Shown here piece after piece: positions 52,682 to 60,930 of a DNA stretch of 64,000 nucleotides. This DNA is from Actinoplanes solisilvae (GTDB lineage: Bacteria > Actinomycetota > Actinomycetes > Mycobacteriales > Micromonosporaceae): contig NZ_RJAC01000001.1 in NCBI RefSeq assembly GCF_003999975.1, forward strand, positions 744,001-808,000. Reading direction: 5' to 3'. Below the pieces are notes generated by a model, which was not told the DNA's origin, ran no database searches, and was given only the letters and a program-made list of their open reading frames with translations. Each line of letters opens with the position of its first letter. Within the stretch, counting starts at the first letter, position 1. A program made the translations under genes and the position numbers.

Positions 52682-53988
52682 CGCCTCCGGTCGAGGAGCA
52701 GCACGTCCACGGTCGAGCCGGCGGCCGCCGTGGTGACCCGCTCGCCGAGGACCAGCAGTCCGTTGGCCTCGGCCAGGCCGGAGAGAGTGTACGGCCCACC
52801 GGCCAGCGGTTGCACCGTATGGCCGCCGCCGCGCCGTTCGGCCACGTGGGCGGGGCGGAATTCGCGCAGCCCGCCGGGTGAGGAGACCGTCTCGAGCAGG
52901 TGCGCGCGGACGCTGGGGCGGAAGACCGGTTCGGCCCCGGCGAGCAGCTGGATGACCGGGCGGGCCAGCACCTCGAAGCCGATCAGGGCGGCGCCGGGCT
53001 CGCCGGGCAGGCACACGACCGGCACCTCTTCGCCGCCGACGGTGCCGAAGCCGAGCGTGGCGCCGGGGCAGAGCGCGACGTCGGTGAACTCGACCACGCC
53101 GCGGCCGGGATCGCGCCGGGAGAGCACGCGGCGCAGCATGTCGCCGGGCCCGGTCCCCGTACCGCCGGTGGTGATGATCAGGTCGGCGCGCAGGGTCTGG
53201 TCCTCGAGCAGCCCGCGCAGGCCCTCGGGGTCGTCGTCGCAGATGCCGATCCGATACGCCAGTGCGCCCGCCTCGACCGCGGCGGCCGTCAACGCGTGCG
53301 AGTTGGCGTCGACGACCTGGCCCGGCTGGCTGGGACGGCCCACGTCGACCAGTTCGTCGCCGGTCGCGACGACGACGACGCGCGGGCTGGGCCGCACCAC
53401 GACGTGCCCGATGCCGGAGGCCGCGAACGTGGCCACCATCGCGGGCGTCACATACCCCCCGGCCGGCGCCAGAACCTGCCCGGCCGCGATCTCGTCACCG
53501 GCACGGCGTACGCCGGAGCCCCGCTTGGGCGCGTGCAGGATCTCGACCGCCGCCATGCCCTGGTCGGTCCAGTGCACGGGCACGACGACGTCGGCGCCGA
53601 TCGGCAGCGGCGCGCCGGCCGCCACCGAGAAACACGTGCCCGGGGTGAGCCGCACGGGTCGCCAGCTCGCCGCGCCGAGGTCGCCCACGACGTTGAGCCG
53701 CACCGGCCGCGGCCCGCCCTCGAACCGCCCGAAGGACGGGTGGGATCCGACCCGCCCGGCCCCGGACAGGTCTTCCCAGCGGGCCGCGTAACCGTCGATC
53801 GCGGCCTGGTCGAAGGCCGGAAAAGGGTGCGGCGCGAGCACGTCGTTGGCGAGCACGTTGCCGTGCGCCTGGGTGAGGTCGAGGTCGAGCGGAGGCAGCG
53901 CCCGCAACCTGCGCAGCACGCTGCCCAGGTATTCGGCGAGAGGCATCAGCTCGTTGGCGGCCGCCTCGGCATCGGCCGTGGCTGTCAT
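52678..53988 (-). CDS. glp: Gephyrin-like molybdotransferase Glp (MoeA family)
   Basis: 436 residues with MoeA domains: N-terminal PLAEYLGSVLRRLRALPPL, ANDVLAPHPFPAFDQAAIDGYA, MoCF core TTGGTGTGPGDM, and CLPGEPGAALIGFEVLARPV. The sequence is MoeA-like, but the galU-glp-rimJ-sepX setting is that of Glp, which in corynebacteria binds FtsZ and the membrane receptor GlpR during division. A molybdenum-cofactor role cannot be excluded. Both ends overlap neighbours by 4 bases. Confidence 0.9.
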   Translation of the reverse strand: MTATADAEAAANELMPLAEYLGSVLRRLRALPPLDLDLTQAHGNVLANDVLAPHPFPAFDQAAIDGYAARWEDLSGAGRVGSHPSFGRFEGGPRPVRLNVVGDLGAASWRPVRLTPGTCFSVAAGAPLPIGADVVVPVHWTDQGMAAVEILHAPKRGSGVRRAGDEIAAGQVLAPAGGYVTPAMVATFAASGIGHVVVRPSPRVVVVATGDELVDVGRPSQPGQVVDANSHALTAAAVEAGALAYRIGICDDDPEGLRGLLEDQTLRADLIITTGGTGTGPGDMLRRVLSRRDPGRGVVEFTDVALCPGATLGFGTVGGEEVPVVCLPGEPGAALIGFEVLARPVIQLLAGAEPVFRPSVRAHLLETVSSPGGLREFRPAHVAERRGGGHTVQPLAGGPYTLSGLAEANGLLVLGERVTTAAAGSTVDVLLLDRRR

Positions 53989-54899
53989 CCCTTCGCACCG
54001 CCGGCGACGAACTCGGCCAGCCAGCTCCGGAATTCCTCGCCCAGGTCGTCGCGCTTGGCCGCCAGCATGACGACGGTCTGCAGGTAGCCCAGCGGCATGC
54101 CGGTGTCGTAGCGGTGGCCGCGGTAGATGATGCCGTGCACCGGGGTGCCGTCGGCCAGCAGTTGCGCCATCGCGTCGGTGAGCTGGATCTCGCCGCCGCT
54201 GCCGGGCTTGGTGTCGGCGATCGCCTCGAAGATCGTGGCGGGCAGGATGTAGCGGCCCAGGACGGCCAGGTTGCTCGGTGCCTCGTCGGGCGAGGGCTTC
54301 TCGACCAGCCCGGTCACCTGGACGATGTCGTCGCCTTCATCCGATCGGGCGACGGACGCGATGCCGTAGCGGGAGGTCTCCTCGGGCGCGACCTCGCCCA
54401 GAGCGAGCACGATCCCACCCGTACGCTCCTGAAGCTCGATCATCGCCGGGAGCAGCGGCTTGTCCTCCTCGACGAACTCGTCGCCGAGCAGCACCGCGAA
54501 GGGCTGGTCGCCGACGTGCGAGGCGGCCGTGCCGACGGCGTGACCCAGGCCCAGCGGCTCGCCCTGGCGGACGGTGTAGATGTCGGCCAGCTCGCTGGTG
54601 CGACGCACGGCGGCCAGCCGTTCGCGGTCGCCCTTCTCCTCGAGCCGGGCCTCGACGTCGGGGCGCCGGTCGAAGTGGTCGACCATCGAGGTCTTGCCCC
54701 GGCCGGTGACCAGCAGGACGTCGGTGATGCCGGCGGCCGCGGCCTCCTCCACGATGTATTGCAGGACGGGCCGGTCGACCACGGGCAGCAGTTCCTTGGG
54801 CACGGCCTTGGTCGCCGGCAGGAACCGGGTCGCCAGACCGGCCGCGGGAATCACGGCTTTCACTGCCCGGCGGCCGGACGCCTGCGCGTTCGTGGTCAT
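53985..54899 (-). CDS. galU: UTP--glucose-1-phosphate uridylyltransferase
   Basis: 304 residues; makes UDP-glucose, which GalE in this window can convert to UDP-galactose. KAVIPAAGLATRFLPATKAVPKELLPVV is the nucleotide site, and LGDEFVEEDKPL, GLVEKPSPDEAPSNLAVLGRY and GHRYDTGMPLGYLQ are GalU motifs. First gene of the galU-glp-rimJ-sepX operon. Confidence 0.95.
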   Translation of the reverse strand: MTTNAQASGRRAVKAVIPAAGLATRFLPATKAVPKELLPVVDRPVLQYIVEEAAAAGITDVLLVTGRGKTSMVDHFDRRPDVEARLEEKGDRERLAAVRRTSELADIYTVRQGEPLGLGHAVGTAASHVGDQPFAVLLGDEFVEEDKPLLPAMIELQERTGGIVLALGEVAPEETSRYGIASVARSDEGDDIVQVTGLVEKPSPDEAPSNLAVLGRYILPATIFEAIADTKPGSGGEIQLTDAMAQLLADGTPVHGIIYRGHRYDTGMPLGYLQTVVMLAAKRDDLGEEFRSWLAEFVAGGAKG

Positions 54900-54949
54900 G
54901 TAAAGGTCACCGCACCTTTCGTCAGTCGTGCCCGTGGTATGCCGCGAGA

Positions 54950-56941
54950 CTAGCGGCCACGCCGGTGTTGCGGCGGTCGTGGCGCGCTCGGCACAGCGGT
55001 CGTCGGATCAAAGTCTCCTTCATGAACGCTCGCCGGGGCCCCTGACTCCGTCACATCGGCGGGTTCCGCCAATCGGTACGTGTCCCGGCCGGCCTTCTTG
55101 GCGGCGTAGAGAGCCCGGTCGGCCGCGGCCAGCACCTGAGGTGAATTCTCACCGTGCTCCGGATAGACCGCCACTCCGACCGACACGGTGACGGGAATCT
55201 GAATACCGTCGACGGCTATGGGGCGATCCCGCACGGCCGCGCCGAGACGTTCGGCGACGATCGCGCCGCCGTACCCGTCGGTCTCGGGCAGCAGCACCAC
55301 GAATTCCTCGCCGCCCTGGCGGAAGGCGACGTCGACCTCGCGCAGCCCGATCCGGATGCGCCGGGCGAACTCCCCCAGCACCGCGTCCCCGGCGGCATGC
55401 CCGTACGTGTCGTTGACGTCCTTGAAGTGGTCGAGGTCGAGCACCAGGACCGTGAGCATGCGCCCGAAGCGGCTGGCCCGCTCCACCTCGCGGCGCAACG
55501 ATTCCCGCAGGTAACGGTAGTTCCACAGCCCGGTCAGCGGGTCGGTCAGCGAGAGCCGTTGCGCCTCCTCGTGCAGCCGCACGTTGTGCACCGCGACCCC
55601 GGCCTGCCCGGCGAACGTACGCAGGGTGTGCAGGTCGGAGTCGTCGAACGTGTCGCCACCGACGCGGTCGTAGAGGGCCAGCACCCCCAGGGTCTCGGGG
55701 ACCGGCGGAGGGTCACCCGGCTCTTCGGGAACCCCGGGCGCGCAGATCGGCACGGCCACATACGTGAGGCAGGGCGGTTCGGCCGACGCGAGCTCGCCCT
55801 GGCCCCGGCGCGGCTCCCCGGTCGCGGCCACCGAACCGAGCACGCCCTCGCCGATCGGCAGGCGCAGTTTGGGCAGGTCACCGTCGGGGACGTCCCAGGC
55901 GCCGGCGAGCCCCACACCGCACTGGGCCACGAGCTGCCCGGCGGGCTGGTCGATCAGCAGCACGAGACCGGCCCGCGCGCCGGTCGCGGCCAGCGCCGTG
56001 CGCAGGATCACCTGCAGTATGCGGTGCAGGTCATGGGTGCTGGAGAGCGTCTCGCCGAGGATCGCCAGGTGGCCGCGGAGCTGATCACGGCTGGCGGTGA
56101 GCGCCTGCACATAGGCCTGCAACTCGCGCGTCATGCGGTTGAAGGTCGCGGCGAGCCGGCCCAGCTCGTCGGGGTGCGGGATCGGCACGCGGGTGTCCAG
56201 CTCGCCGTCGGCGACGCGGTCGGCGGCCCAGGCCAGGTCGCCCAGGGGGCGGGTGGTCGAGCGGGCCAGCCAGCGTGCGACCAGCACGGCGGCGAGGGCG
56301 GCGGCGAGAACGACGGCCGGGAGTACGGCGTACAGAAAGGTCGGTCTGTTGGGTGGGACCGACAGGGTGAGCGGGAGCGGCTGGCCCGCTTCGGCGTCGA
56401 GCCGGCGATGTTCGCCGCCGGGCCGTTCGTCGGTGGTGAGCGCGACGTCGGCGCGGCCGGCCGAGGCGAGCCGATCGAGGAAGGCGGCGTCGACGGTCCG
56501 CGCCGCGGTCACGGTGATCTCACCGGAGACGGCGCGAGCGGCGATGGCGGTGACCGGGCCGGCGGCGGGGGCGGGGGCGGAGCAGTCACGCCAGCCGTCG
56601 AGCTCGTTGGTGACACCCGAGGGGCGAGGCGGGGCCGCTCGGGGGCTTGGGCCGGTTTCACCGATGTTGATGTCGGTGGCCAGCCCACGGGTGATCAACT
56701 GGCTGGCGACGGCCGCGCGCTGCTCCGGCGGCACGACGGCGACGGCGTCGGCGGCGGCCTGAAGCTGCCGGCAGGCAGCGGCCATTCCGGTGCGCACCGT
56801 GGTGGCGGCATGGTCGAGTCGCTCGGCGGTCCGGTCCCGGCTCACCGTGGCGACCGTCAGGGCGACGAAGATGGACCCGAGCAGGACCGGACCGAGCACG
56901 ACGACCAGGAACGCGGTGGTGAGCCGGCCGCGTAGCGTCAC
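54950..56941 (-). CDS. Membrane diguanylate cyclase (HAMP-GAF-GGDEF)
   Basis: 663 residues. Two membrane helices (LTTAFLVVVLGPVLLGSIFVA and FLYAVLPAVVLAAALAAVLVA) enclose a ~180-residue extracellular sensor. HAMP (STTRPLGDLAWAADRVADGEL), GAF (ILQVILRTALAATGARAGLVL) and GGDEF follow. The active site is GGEEF, preceded five residues earlier by the inhibitory RxxD (REVD), so it should make c-di-GMP with product feedback. GTG start with GGGAGGA. Divergent from the folate gene. Confidence 0.92.
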   Translation of the reverse strand: MTLRGRLTTAFLVVVLGPVLLGSIFVALTVATVSRDRTAERLDHAATTVRTGMAAACRQLQAAADAVAVVPPEQRAAVASQLITRGLATDINIGETGPSPRAAPPRPSGVTNELDGWRDCSAPAPAAGPVTAIAARAVSGEITVTAARTVDAAFLDRLASAGRADVALTTDERPGGEHRRLDAEAGQPLPLTLSVPPNRPTFLYAVLPAVVLAAALAAVLVARWLARSTTRPLGDLAWAADRVADGELDTRVPIPHPDELGRLAATFNRMTRELQAYVQALTASRDQLRGHLAILGETLSSTHDLHRILQVILRTALAATGARAGLVLLIDQPAGQLVAQCGVGLAGAWDVPDGDLPKLRLPIGEGVLGSVAATGEPRRGQGELASAEPPCLTYVAVPICAPGVPEEPGDPPPVPETLGVLALYDRVGGDTFDDSDLHTLRTFAGQAGVAVHNVRLHEEAQRLSLTDPLTGLWNYRYLRESLRREVERASRFGRMLTVLVLDLDHFKDVNDTYGHAAGDAVLGEFARRIRIGLREVDVAFRQGGEEFVVLLPETDGYGGAIVAERLGAAVRDRPIAVDGIQIPVTVSVGVAVYPEHGENSPQVLAAADRALYAAKKAGRDTYRLAEPADVTESGAPASVHEGDFDPTTAVPSAPRPPQHRRGR

Positions 56942-57022
56942 GCATCCTCCCGGGAGTGGCCCTCTTTGGAGCGATGCTGACATAGTGTGCACCGTTTGCC
57001 GCTTTTCAAAAGGGGGTGTTGC

Positions 57023-57649
57023 GTGCCCGATTTAACCCAGGATGCGGAAAGATCTCGCGCCGGCAAGATCGCGCTCCGCAATCAGCTCCTCACTTCCCGT
57101 CGCTCGCTTCCCGTCACTGTGCTCGCTTCAGCCGCCGTCGCGACTCAAGATCAAATTCTTTCCCTCGTACGCCGGGAGAGCCCGGCAGTCGTCGCGGCGT
57201 ACGTCCCGGTGGGTCGCGAACCCGGTGGGGCTGATCTTGTCGTGTCGCTTTCCGCCCATGTTCGCGTGCTGCTGCCCGTGCTGCTGCCCGACGGCGATCT
57301 GGACTGGGCGGACTATGCTCCGCCGCTCGTGGCCGGGCCGCGTGGCCTGCTCGAACCGGGCGGCCAGCGCCTCGGCGTCTCGGCCGTGACCTCGGCGAAC
57401 CTCGTCATCGTGCCCGCTCTGGCGGTGGATCAGCAGGGGCTTCGGATGGGTCGCGGGGGCGGCTCGTACGATCGGGCGCTGTCGCGGCTGCCGTCGTCGG
57501 GAGGGCCTCTGGTGGTGGCGCTGCTGCACGACGGGGAGCTGGTCGAGCGGGTGCCGGCCGAGCCGCACGACCGGCCGGTCCACGCGGCGATCACCCCTCG
57601 TGGCGGTCTGACCGTTTTTGCCGACCGGCCCGCGGAGCCCACTCAGTGA
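57023..57649 (+). CDS. 5-formyltetrahydrofolate cyclo-ligase
   Basis: 208 residues; converts 5-formyl-THF to 5,10-methenyl-THF with ATP. AYVPVGREPGGADLV, LLPDGDLDWADY, VPALAVDQQGLRMGRGGGSYDRALSRL and the final AVITPRGG-like AAITPRGGLTVF are family motifs. GTG start with AGGGGG six bases upstream. Paired with the FmdB gene as in other actinobacteria. Confidence 0.92.
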   Translation: MPDLTQDAERSRAGKIALRNQLLTSRRSLPVTVLASAAVATQDQILSLVRRESPAVVAAYVPVGREPGGADLVVSLSAHVRVLLPVLLPDGDLDWADYAPPLVAGPRGLLEPGGQRLGVSAVTSANLVIVPALAVDQQGLRMGRGGGSYDRALSRLPSSGGPLVVALLHDGELVERVPAEPHDRPVHAAITPRGGLTVFADRPAEPTQ

Positions 57650-57738
57650 CGTGTTCGAGTGGACGAAATAAACTCCGATGGCGCAACATTGGCACTCGGA
57701 GTTGGCGAGTGCCAGCAGCCGAAAGATCCGGAGGAGCC

Positions 57739-58125
57739 GTGCCTACCTATCAGTACGCCTGCACCGAGTGCGGACACCAGCTCGAAGCAGTGCAGTCGTT
57801 CTCCGACGCGGCACTGACCGAATGCCCGAACTGCGACGGCAAGCTCCGCAAGGTCTTCAACTCGGTCGGCATCGTCTTCAAGGGGACGGGCTTCTACCGC
57901 AACGACTCGCGGTCGGGGAACGTCAGCGCCGAGAAGCCCACCAGTGGTGACTCGACCAAGAAGTCGGACGCCGCGTCGTCCTCGTCCTCTTCCTCTTCCT
58001 CGGGTGACTCGTCGTCCTCCACGTCGTCGTCGACCTCTTCGACCTCGTCGTCGACCTCGTCGTCGTCCTCGTCGTCGTCCTCGTCGGGCTCCAGCAGCGG
58101 CACGAAGGCCGCCGCCGCTTCCTGA
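57739..58125 (+). CDS. FmdB-family zinc-ribbon protein with poly-Ser tail
   Basis: 128 residues from a GTG behind GGAGGAG. The N-terminal ~55 residues are the FmdB ribbon: PTYQYACTECGHQLEAVQSF and CPNCDGKLRKVF give two CxxC zinc pairs, then GIVFKGTGFYRND. The rest is almost entirely Ser with Thr and Asp (about 45 Ser). FmdB function is unknown; the ribbon suggests a regulatory or RNA role. The tail varies in length between relatives. Confidence 0.88.
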   Translation: MPTYQYACTECGHQLEAVQSFSDAALTECPNCDGKLRKVFNSVGIVFKGTGFYRNDSRSGNVSAEKPTSGDSTKKSDAASSSSSSSSSGDSSSSTSSSTSSTSSSTSSSSSSSSSSGSSSGTKAAAAS

Positions 58126-58135
58126 TCTCGAAACC

Positions 58136-58176
58136 GCGAACCGCGCCCGGCCACCCTTGGCCGCGGCGCGGTTCGC
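58136..58176 (+). terminator. Hairpin after the FmdB gene
   Basis: GCGAACCGCGCC (58136-58147) pairs perfectly with GGCGCGGTTCGC (58165-58176); the loop can extend pairing with GGCCA/TGGCC. Begins 10 bases beyond the stop. No T-tract. Confidence 0.7.
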
Positions 58177-58221
58177 TGTGTTCGGTCGTCCCGCTATCAC
58201 GCCCGTGGGCCTGTCCGGTGG

Positions 58222-58230
58222 TTATCCACA
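58222..58230 (+). other. DnaA-box-like 9-mer TTATCCACA, with a near copy beside it
   Basis: Exact DnaA box, followed 8 bases later by CTGTCCACA, one mismatch from the actinobacterial box TTGTCCACA. Lies between the FmdB terminator and the SAF-domain gene. Confidence 0.5.
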
Positions 58231-58336
58231 ATTCTGGGCTGTCCACAGGGCGACCGCGAGTGATCTCCCGCCCGGCCTAACGTTCGCCTCGGCGCCGCCG
58301 GACCGCGACGCCGGAGCGAGCGGGAGGGGCGAGACG

Positions 58337-58867
58337 ATGGGCAGATCCGGCACACCCCGTGGGGGTGCTGCCCTCCCCGAGGCGCGGGGATCGTCGGGCG
58401 GCGATGGACGGCTCGATCCCGTGCGCTGGCGCCGACCGGCCCGCGGCCTGCTGCTACGCCTCGTGGCGGTCGCGATCCTGTTGGGCACCGCCGCTCTGGT
58501 GTCGTGGTCACCCCCGGCCACCTGCGAACCACCGGCCCATACGGTTCAGGCCGGCGCGTCGCCGTCGGTCTCCGCGCCGGCCGGGGGCCGGCCCGTCGTC
58601 CCGTCGGGAAGCGTCGGCGTGCCCGTGCGGCTGGCCGACCCGGCCGCGCTGGCGCTGATCGAGGCCGGCAACCGGGTCGACCTGTTGCGCCTCGACGAGT
58701 CGGACGGCAGCACGATCTCGGTCGCCGAGGCGGCGCTCGTCCTGCGGGTCACCGGCGCCGACGACCCCACGGCCGGCGGGCTGCTGCTGGCGCTGGGCCC
58801 GGCCGAGGCCGACCGCGCTCTCGCCACGACGGGCCAGAGCTTCGCCGTGCGCATCCGCCCCGGCTGA
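58337..58867 (+). CDS. CpaB/RcpC-like SAF-domain membrane protein
   Basis: 176 residues from an ATG with GGGAGGGG upstream. One membrane helix (GLLLRLVAVAILLGTAALVSW), then an extracellular domain with VPVRLADPAALALIEAGNRVDLLRL and AALVLRVTG ... LLLALGPAEADRALA. This is the RcpC/CpaB secretin-associated pattern of Flp pilus proteins, but no pilus genes adjoin. Similar stand-alone copies next to FmdB occur in actinobacteria; role unknown. Confidence 0.78.
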   Translation: MGRSGTPRGGAALPEARGSSGGDGRLDPVRWRRPARGLLLRLVAVAILLGTAALVSWSPPATCEPPAHTVQAGASPSVSAPAGGRPVVPSGSVGVPVRLADPAALALIEAGNRVDLLRLDESDGSTISVAEAALVLRVTGADDPTAGGLLLALGPAEADRALATTGQSFAVRIRPG

Positions 58868-59022
58868 GCCGACCGCCCCGCCGGGCGACCACTCGGCCTA
58901 GTGGCGGGCTGCTCTGCCCAGGTGGCGACCGCTCTGTCACGTGGCGACCGCTGGACCGGATGGTGCCCGCCGGGCCGGGTGGCGCCTGGCGGGTCGAGTG
59001 CCGACTGGCGTGTTGGGTGGCG

Positions 59023-59199
59023 TCACCAGTGCGGCGGGCGGTCCTCCAGCAGGCGCTCGTCGTTGTCATGTGACCGTTCGCCCCAGCCGCGCTCGGTGTC
59101 GTCGCGGGTCTGGTCGGGGAGGACTAGTGCCTCCTCCGACTCGAAGTTGACCTCGCGCTCGGCGTCGGAGTCGCGCTCGGGCCCGTTGAGGATGTCCAC
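59023..59199 (-). CDS. Small conserved actinobacterial protein (58 residues)
   Basis: Starts VDILNGPERDSDAEREV at a GTG. Highly acidic, with a C-terminal stretch ERGWGERSHDNDERLLEDRP followed by PHW. I recall this WGE...RLL.DRPPHW ending from small proteins across actinomycetes, which supports a real gene. No known function. Divergent from the gene at 59264. Confidence 0.65.
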   Translation of the reverse strand: MDILNGPERDSDAEREVNFESEEALVLPDQTRDDTERGWGERSHDNDERLLEDRPPHW

Positions 59200-59263
59200 G
59201 CCTACGAGCGTAGGCCCGCGCCGCTGCGAAAGTCTTCCCCAGGCGGCTGTACCGTCGGTGAAC

Positions 59264-59590
59264 GTGACCACCCCCACCGGTGACCCGGACGACGAGTACT
59301 GGCAGCGGCCCGATCCGCACGACGCCGTGCCCGGTCCCGAGCCCGAGCGGCCCACGCCGCCACCCGGCCCGGTCTATCCGGGGCCGCCCCGCACGGCCCC
59401 ACCGTCGCCGAACTGGCGCCCGCCGACGATCGCCCACCCGCCGCCGCCGCGCGACATGCCGCAGCAGAACATGGACGCTCTCGACGAAGCCGAGGGCTCG
59501 GCCCGCACGGTCACCTACGGCGTGGGCCTGGTCGCCGGCGCGATCGCCCTGATCCTGCTCTGCCTGCTATGCGCCCGCGCCATCTTCTGA
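59264..59590 (+). CDS. Tail-anchored Pro-rich hypothetical membrane protein
   Basis: 108 residues starting VTTPTGDPDDEYWQRPD; a GTG two codons upstream is an alternative. The middle is Pro-rich (PTPPPGPVYPGPPRTAPP). A single C-terminal helix, YGVGLVAGAIALILLCLLCA, anchors it with the N terminus inside. Function unknown. Confidence 0.65.
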   Translation: MTTPTGDPDDEYWQRPDPHDAVPGPEPERPTPPPGPVYPGPPRTAPPSPNWRPPTIAHPPPPRDMPQQNMDALDEAEGSARTVTYGVGLVAGAIALILLCLLCARAIF

Positions 59591-59607
59591 CCCGGCGCCG
59601 AACGACG

Positions 59608-59640
59608 AACGCCCTGGGGTGGCTCGCACCCCAGGGCGTT
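59608..59640. terminator. Perfect 14-bp hairpin between convergent genes
   Basis: AACGCCCTGGGGTG (59608-59621) and CACCCCAGGGCGTT (59627-59640) around a 5-base loop, ending in TTT on the plus strand and beginning AAC, so it can serve both directions. Confidence 0.8.
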
Positions 59641-59672
59641 TCCGGGTCCGGTCTCAGCCGGGCCACCGCGTT

Positions 59673-60149
59673 CTAATACGTGCCCCACACGGCGTTCGCG
59701 CCCGAGTCGCCGGTCTGGAAGACGTAGTAGCCGGCGAAGGCGGCCAAAACGATCAGCACGACCGCGCCACCCAGCTCGCCGACCAACGGCAGGCGGGTGC
59801 CGCCGCGACGCCACGTCAGCGCCACCATCACCAGGCTCACCACGGCGAGCGCCAGCGAGAACCAGGCCGTCCGCGTTCCGAAACTCATGTGGTCGTCGAG
59901 AATCTCCTTGCCCGGACCGCTCAGGCCCTGACCGAGCAGGCGGTTGTAGAGCTCGGTTCCCGAGGCCTTCGCGATGAAGGCCGACGCCGGGGCGGCGATC
60001 GCCAGGAGCACGAGGGCCCATCCCGTCTTGGGCCGCCAGCGGGGAATCAGCGCATAGACCACCGCCCCGACTGCGAGCAGCGGCACGAAAACGACCGCCG
60101 CATGCAGCACGAGCACGTGCACGGGCAAGCCGTTGATCTGGTCGAACAC
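59673..60149 (-). CDS. DUF2231 membrane protein
   Basis: 158 residues starting VFDQINGLPVHVLVLHAAVVF, with GAGGAGG upstream of the GTG. Four helices: LHAAVVFVPLLAVGAVVYALI, WALVLLAIAAPASAFIA, AWFSLALAVVSLVMVALTW and VVLIVLAAFAGYYVF. The GLPVHVLVLHAAVV start with paired His is the DUF2231 hallmark, possibly a haem or metal site. Function unknown. Confidence 0.8.
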   Translation of the reverse strand: MFDQINGLPVHVLVLHAAVVFVPLLAVGAVVYALIPRWRPKTGWALVLLAIAAPASAFIAKASGTELYNRLLGQGLSGPGKEILDDHMSFGTRTAWFSLALAVVSLVMVALTWRRGGTRLPLVGELGGAVVLIVLAAFAGYYVFQTGDSGANAVWGTY

Positions 60150-60403
60150 GAAGCCTCCTCTAGAACTGGCCGGGGTCGTCAGCTTAGAAGTACCTGACGA
60201 CGCAAACATCCCCCATATGCGCTTACGCCCGGCGGTCCTTCCGGGTTCACCCCTCCAGCTGATCTTGTCGAAGTGGAGACCGACCGGTTGGCCGAGCCGG
60301 ACGTCCAGCGGTCGCCGGCGCCGGGAAGTCCCTGATCATCGCGCTCGGCCCGGGGACGCCTGAGGGTGTTGGGGTTTCTGACTAATCGTGTTGTCATGGA
60401 CGA

Positions 60404-60850
60404 GTGTCCAGAGGCGAGAAACTGCTGCGTGAGCACGGCCTGCGGGTGACCAAGCCACGCATCGCCGTACTGGAGATCCTCGCCGAGGGCGGCCACCTCG
60501 AGGTCGAGGACATCGCCCGTCGCGCCCGCGCCCGCCTCGACTCGGTCTCCACTCAGGCCGTTTACGACGTTCTCGGCGCGCTGTCCCGGGCCGGCCTGGC
60601 CCGGCGCTTGGAACCGGCCGGCAGCCCCGCCCGTTACGAGGCCCGGGTGGGCGACAACCACCACCACATCGTCTGCCGAGGCTGCGGCGAGATCGCCGAC
60701 GTCGACTGCGTGATCGGCGAACGGCCCTGCCTGTCCCCCGCGAACTCCCACGGCTTCGAACTCGACGAGGCCGAGGTGACCTTCTGGGGCCTCTGCCCGG
60801 CCTGCCAGTCCCGCTCGGCCGAGACAATCGCCGACAACCGATCGCTCTGA
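60404..60850 (+). CDS. Fur-family regulator, CatR/FurA type
   Basis: 148 residues. Winged helix: LLREHGLRVTKPRIAVLEIL and SVSTQAVYDVLGALSRAGLARRL. The dimer and metal domain has YEARVGDNHHHIVCRGCGE and CPAC (two Cys pairs for structural zinc). It most resembles the FurA/CatR peroxide sensors that repress catalase-peroxidase, but no katG is present; the next gene is an MpaB-like oxygenase 80 bases downstream. GTG start at 60404. Confidence 0.88.
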   Translation: MSRGEKLLREHGLRVTKPRIAVLEILAEGGHLEVEDIARRARARLDSVSTQAVYDVLGALSRAGLARRLEPAGSPARYEARVGDNHHHIVCRGCGEIADVDCVIGERPCLSPANSHGFELDEAEVTFWGLCPACQSRSAETIADNRSL

Positions 60851-60930
60851 CCCATTCCGCGCGGCCTACCAGCAAAATCCCAAACCTGAACGGGTTCAAC
60901 TTCAGGGGTACGGCGTGGCACTGTTGAGCC

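Noticed and set aside
58222..58248. Replication origin from DnaA-like boxes
   Set aside because: Only one exact and one near box occur here, with no dnaA, dnaN or AT-rich unwinding region.
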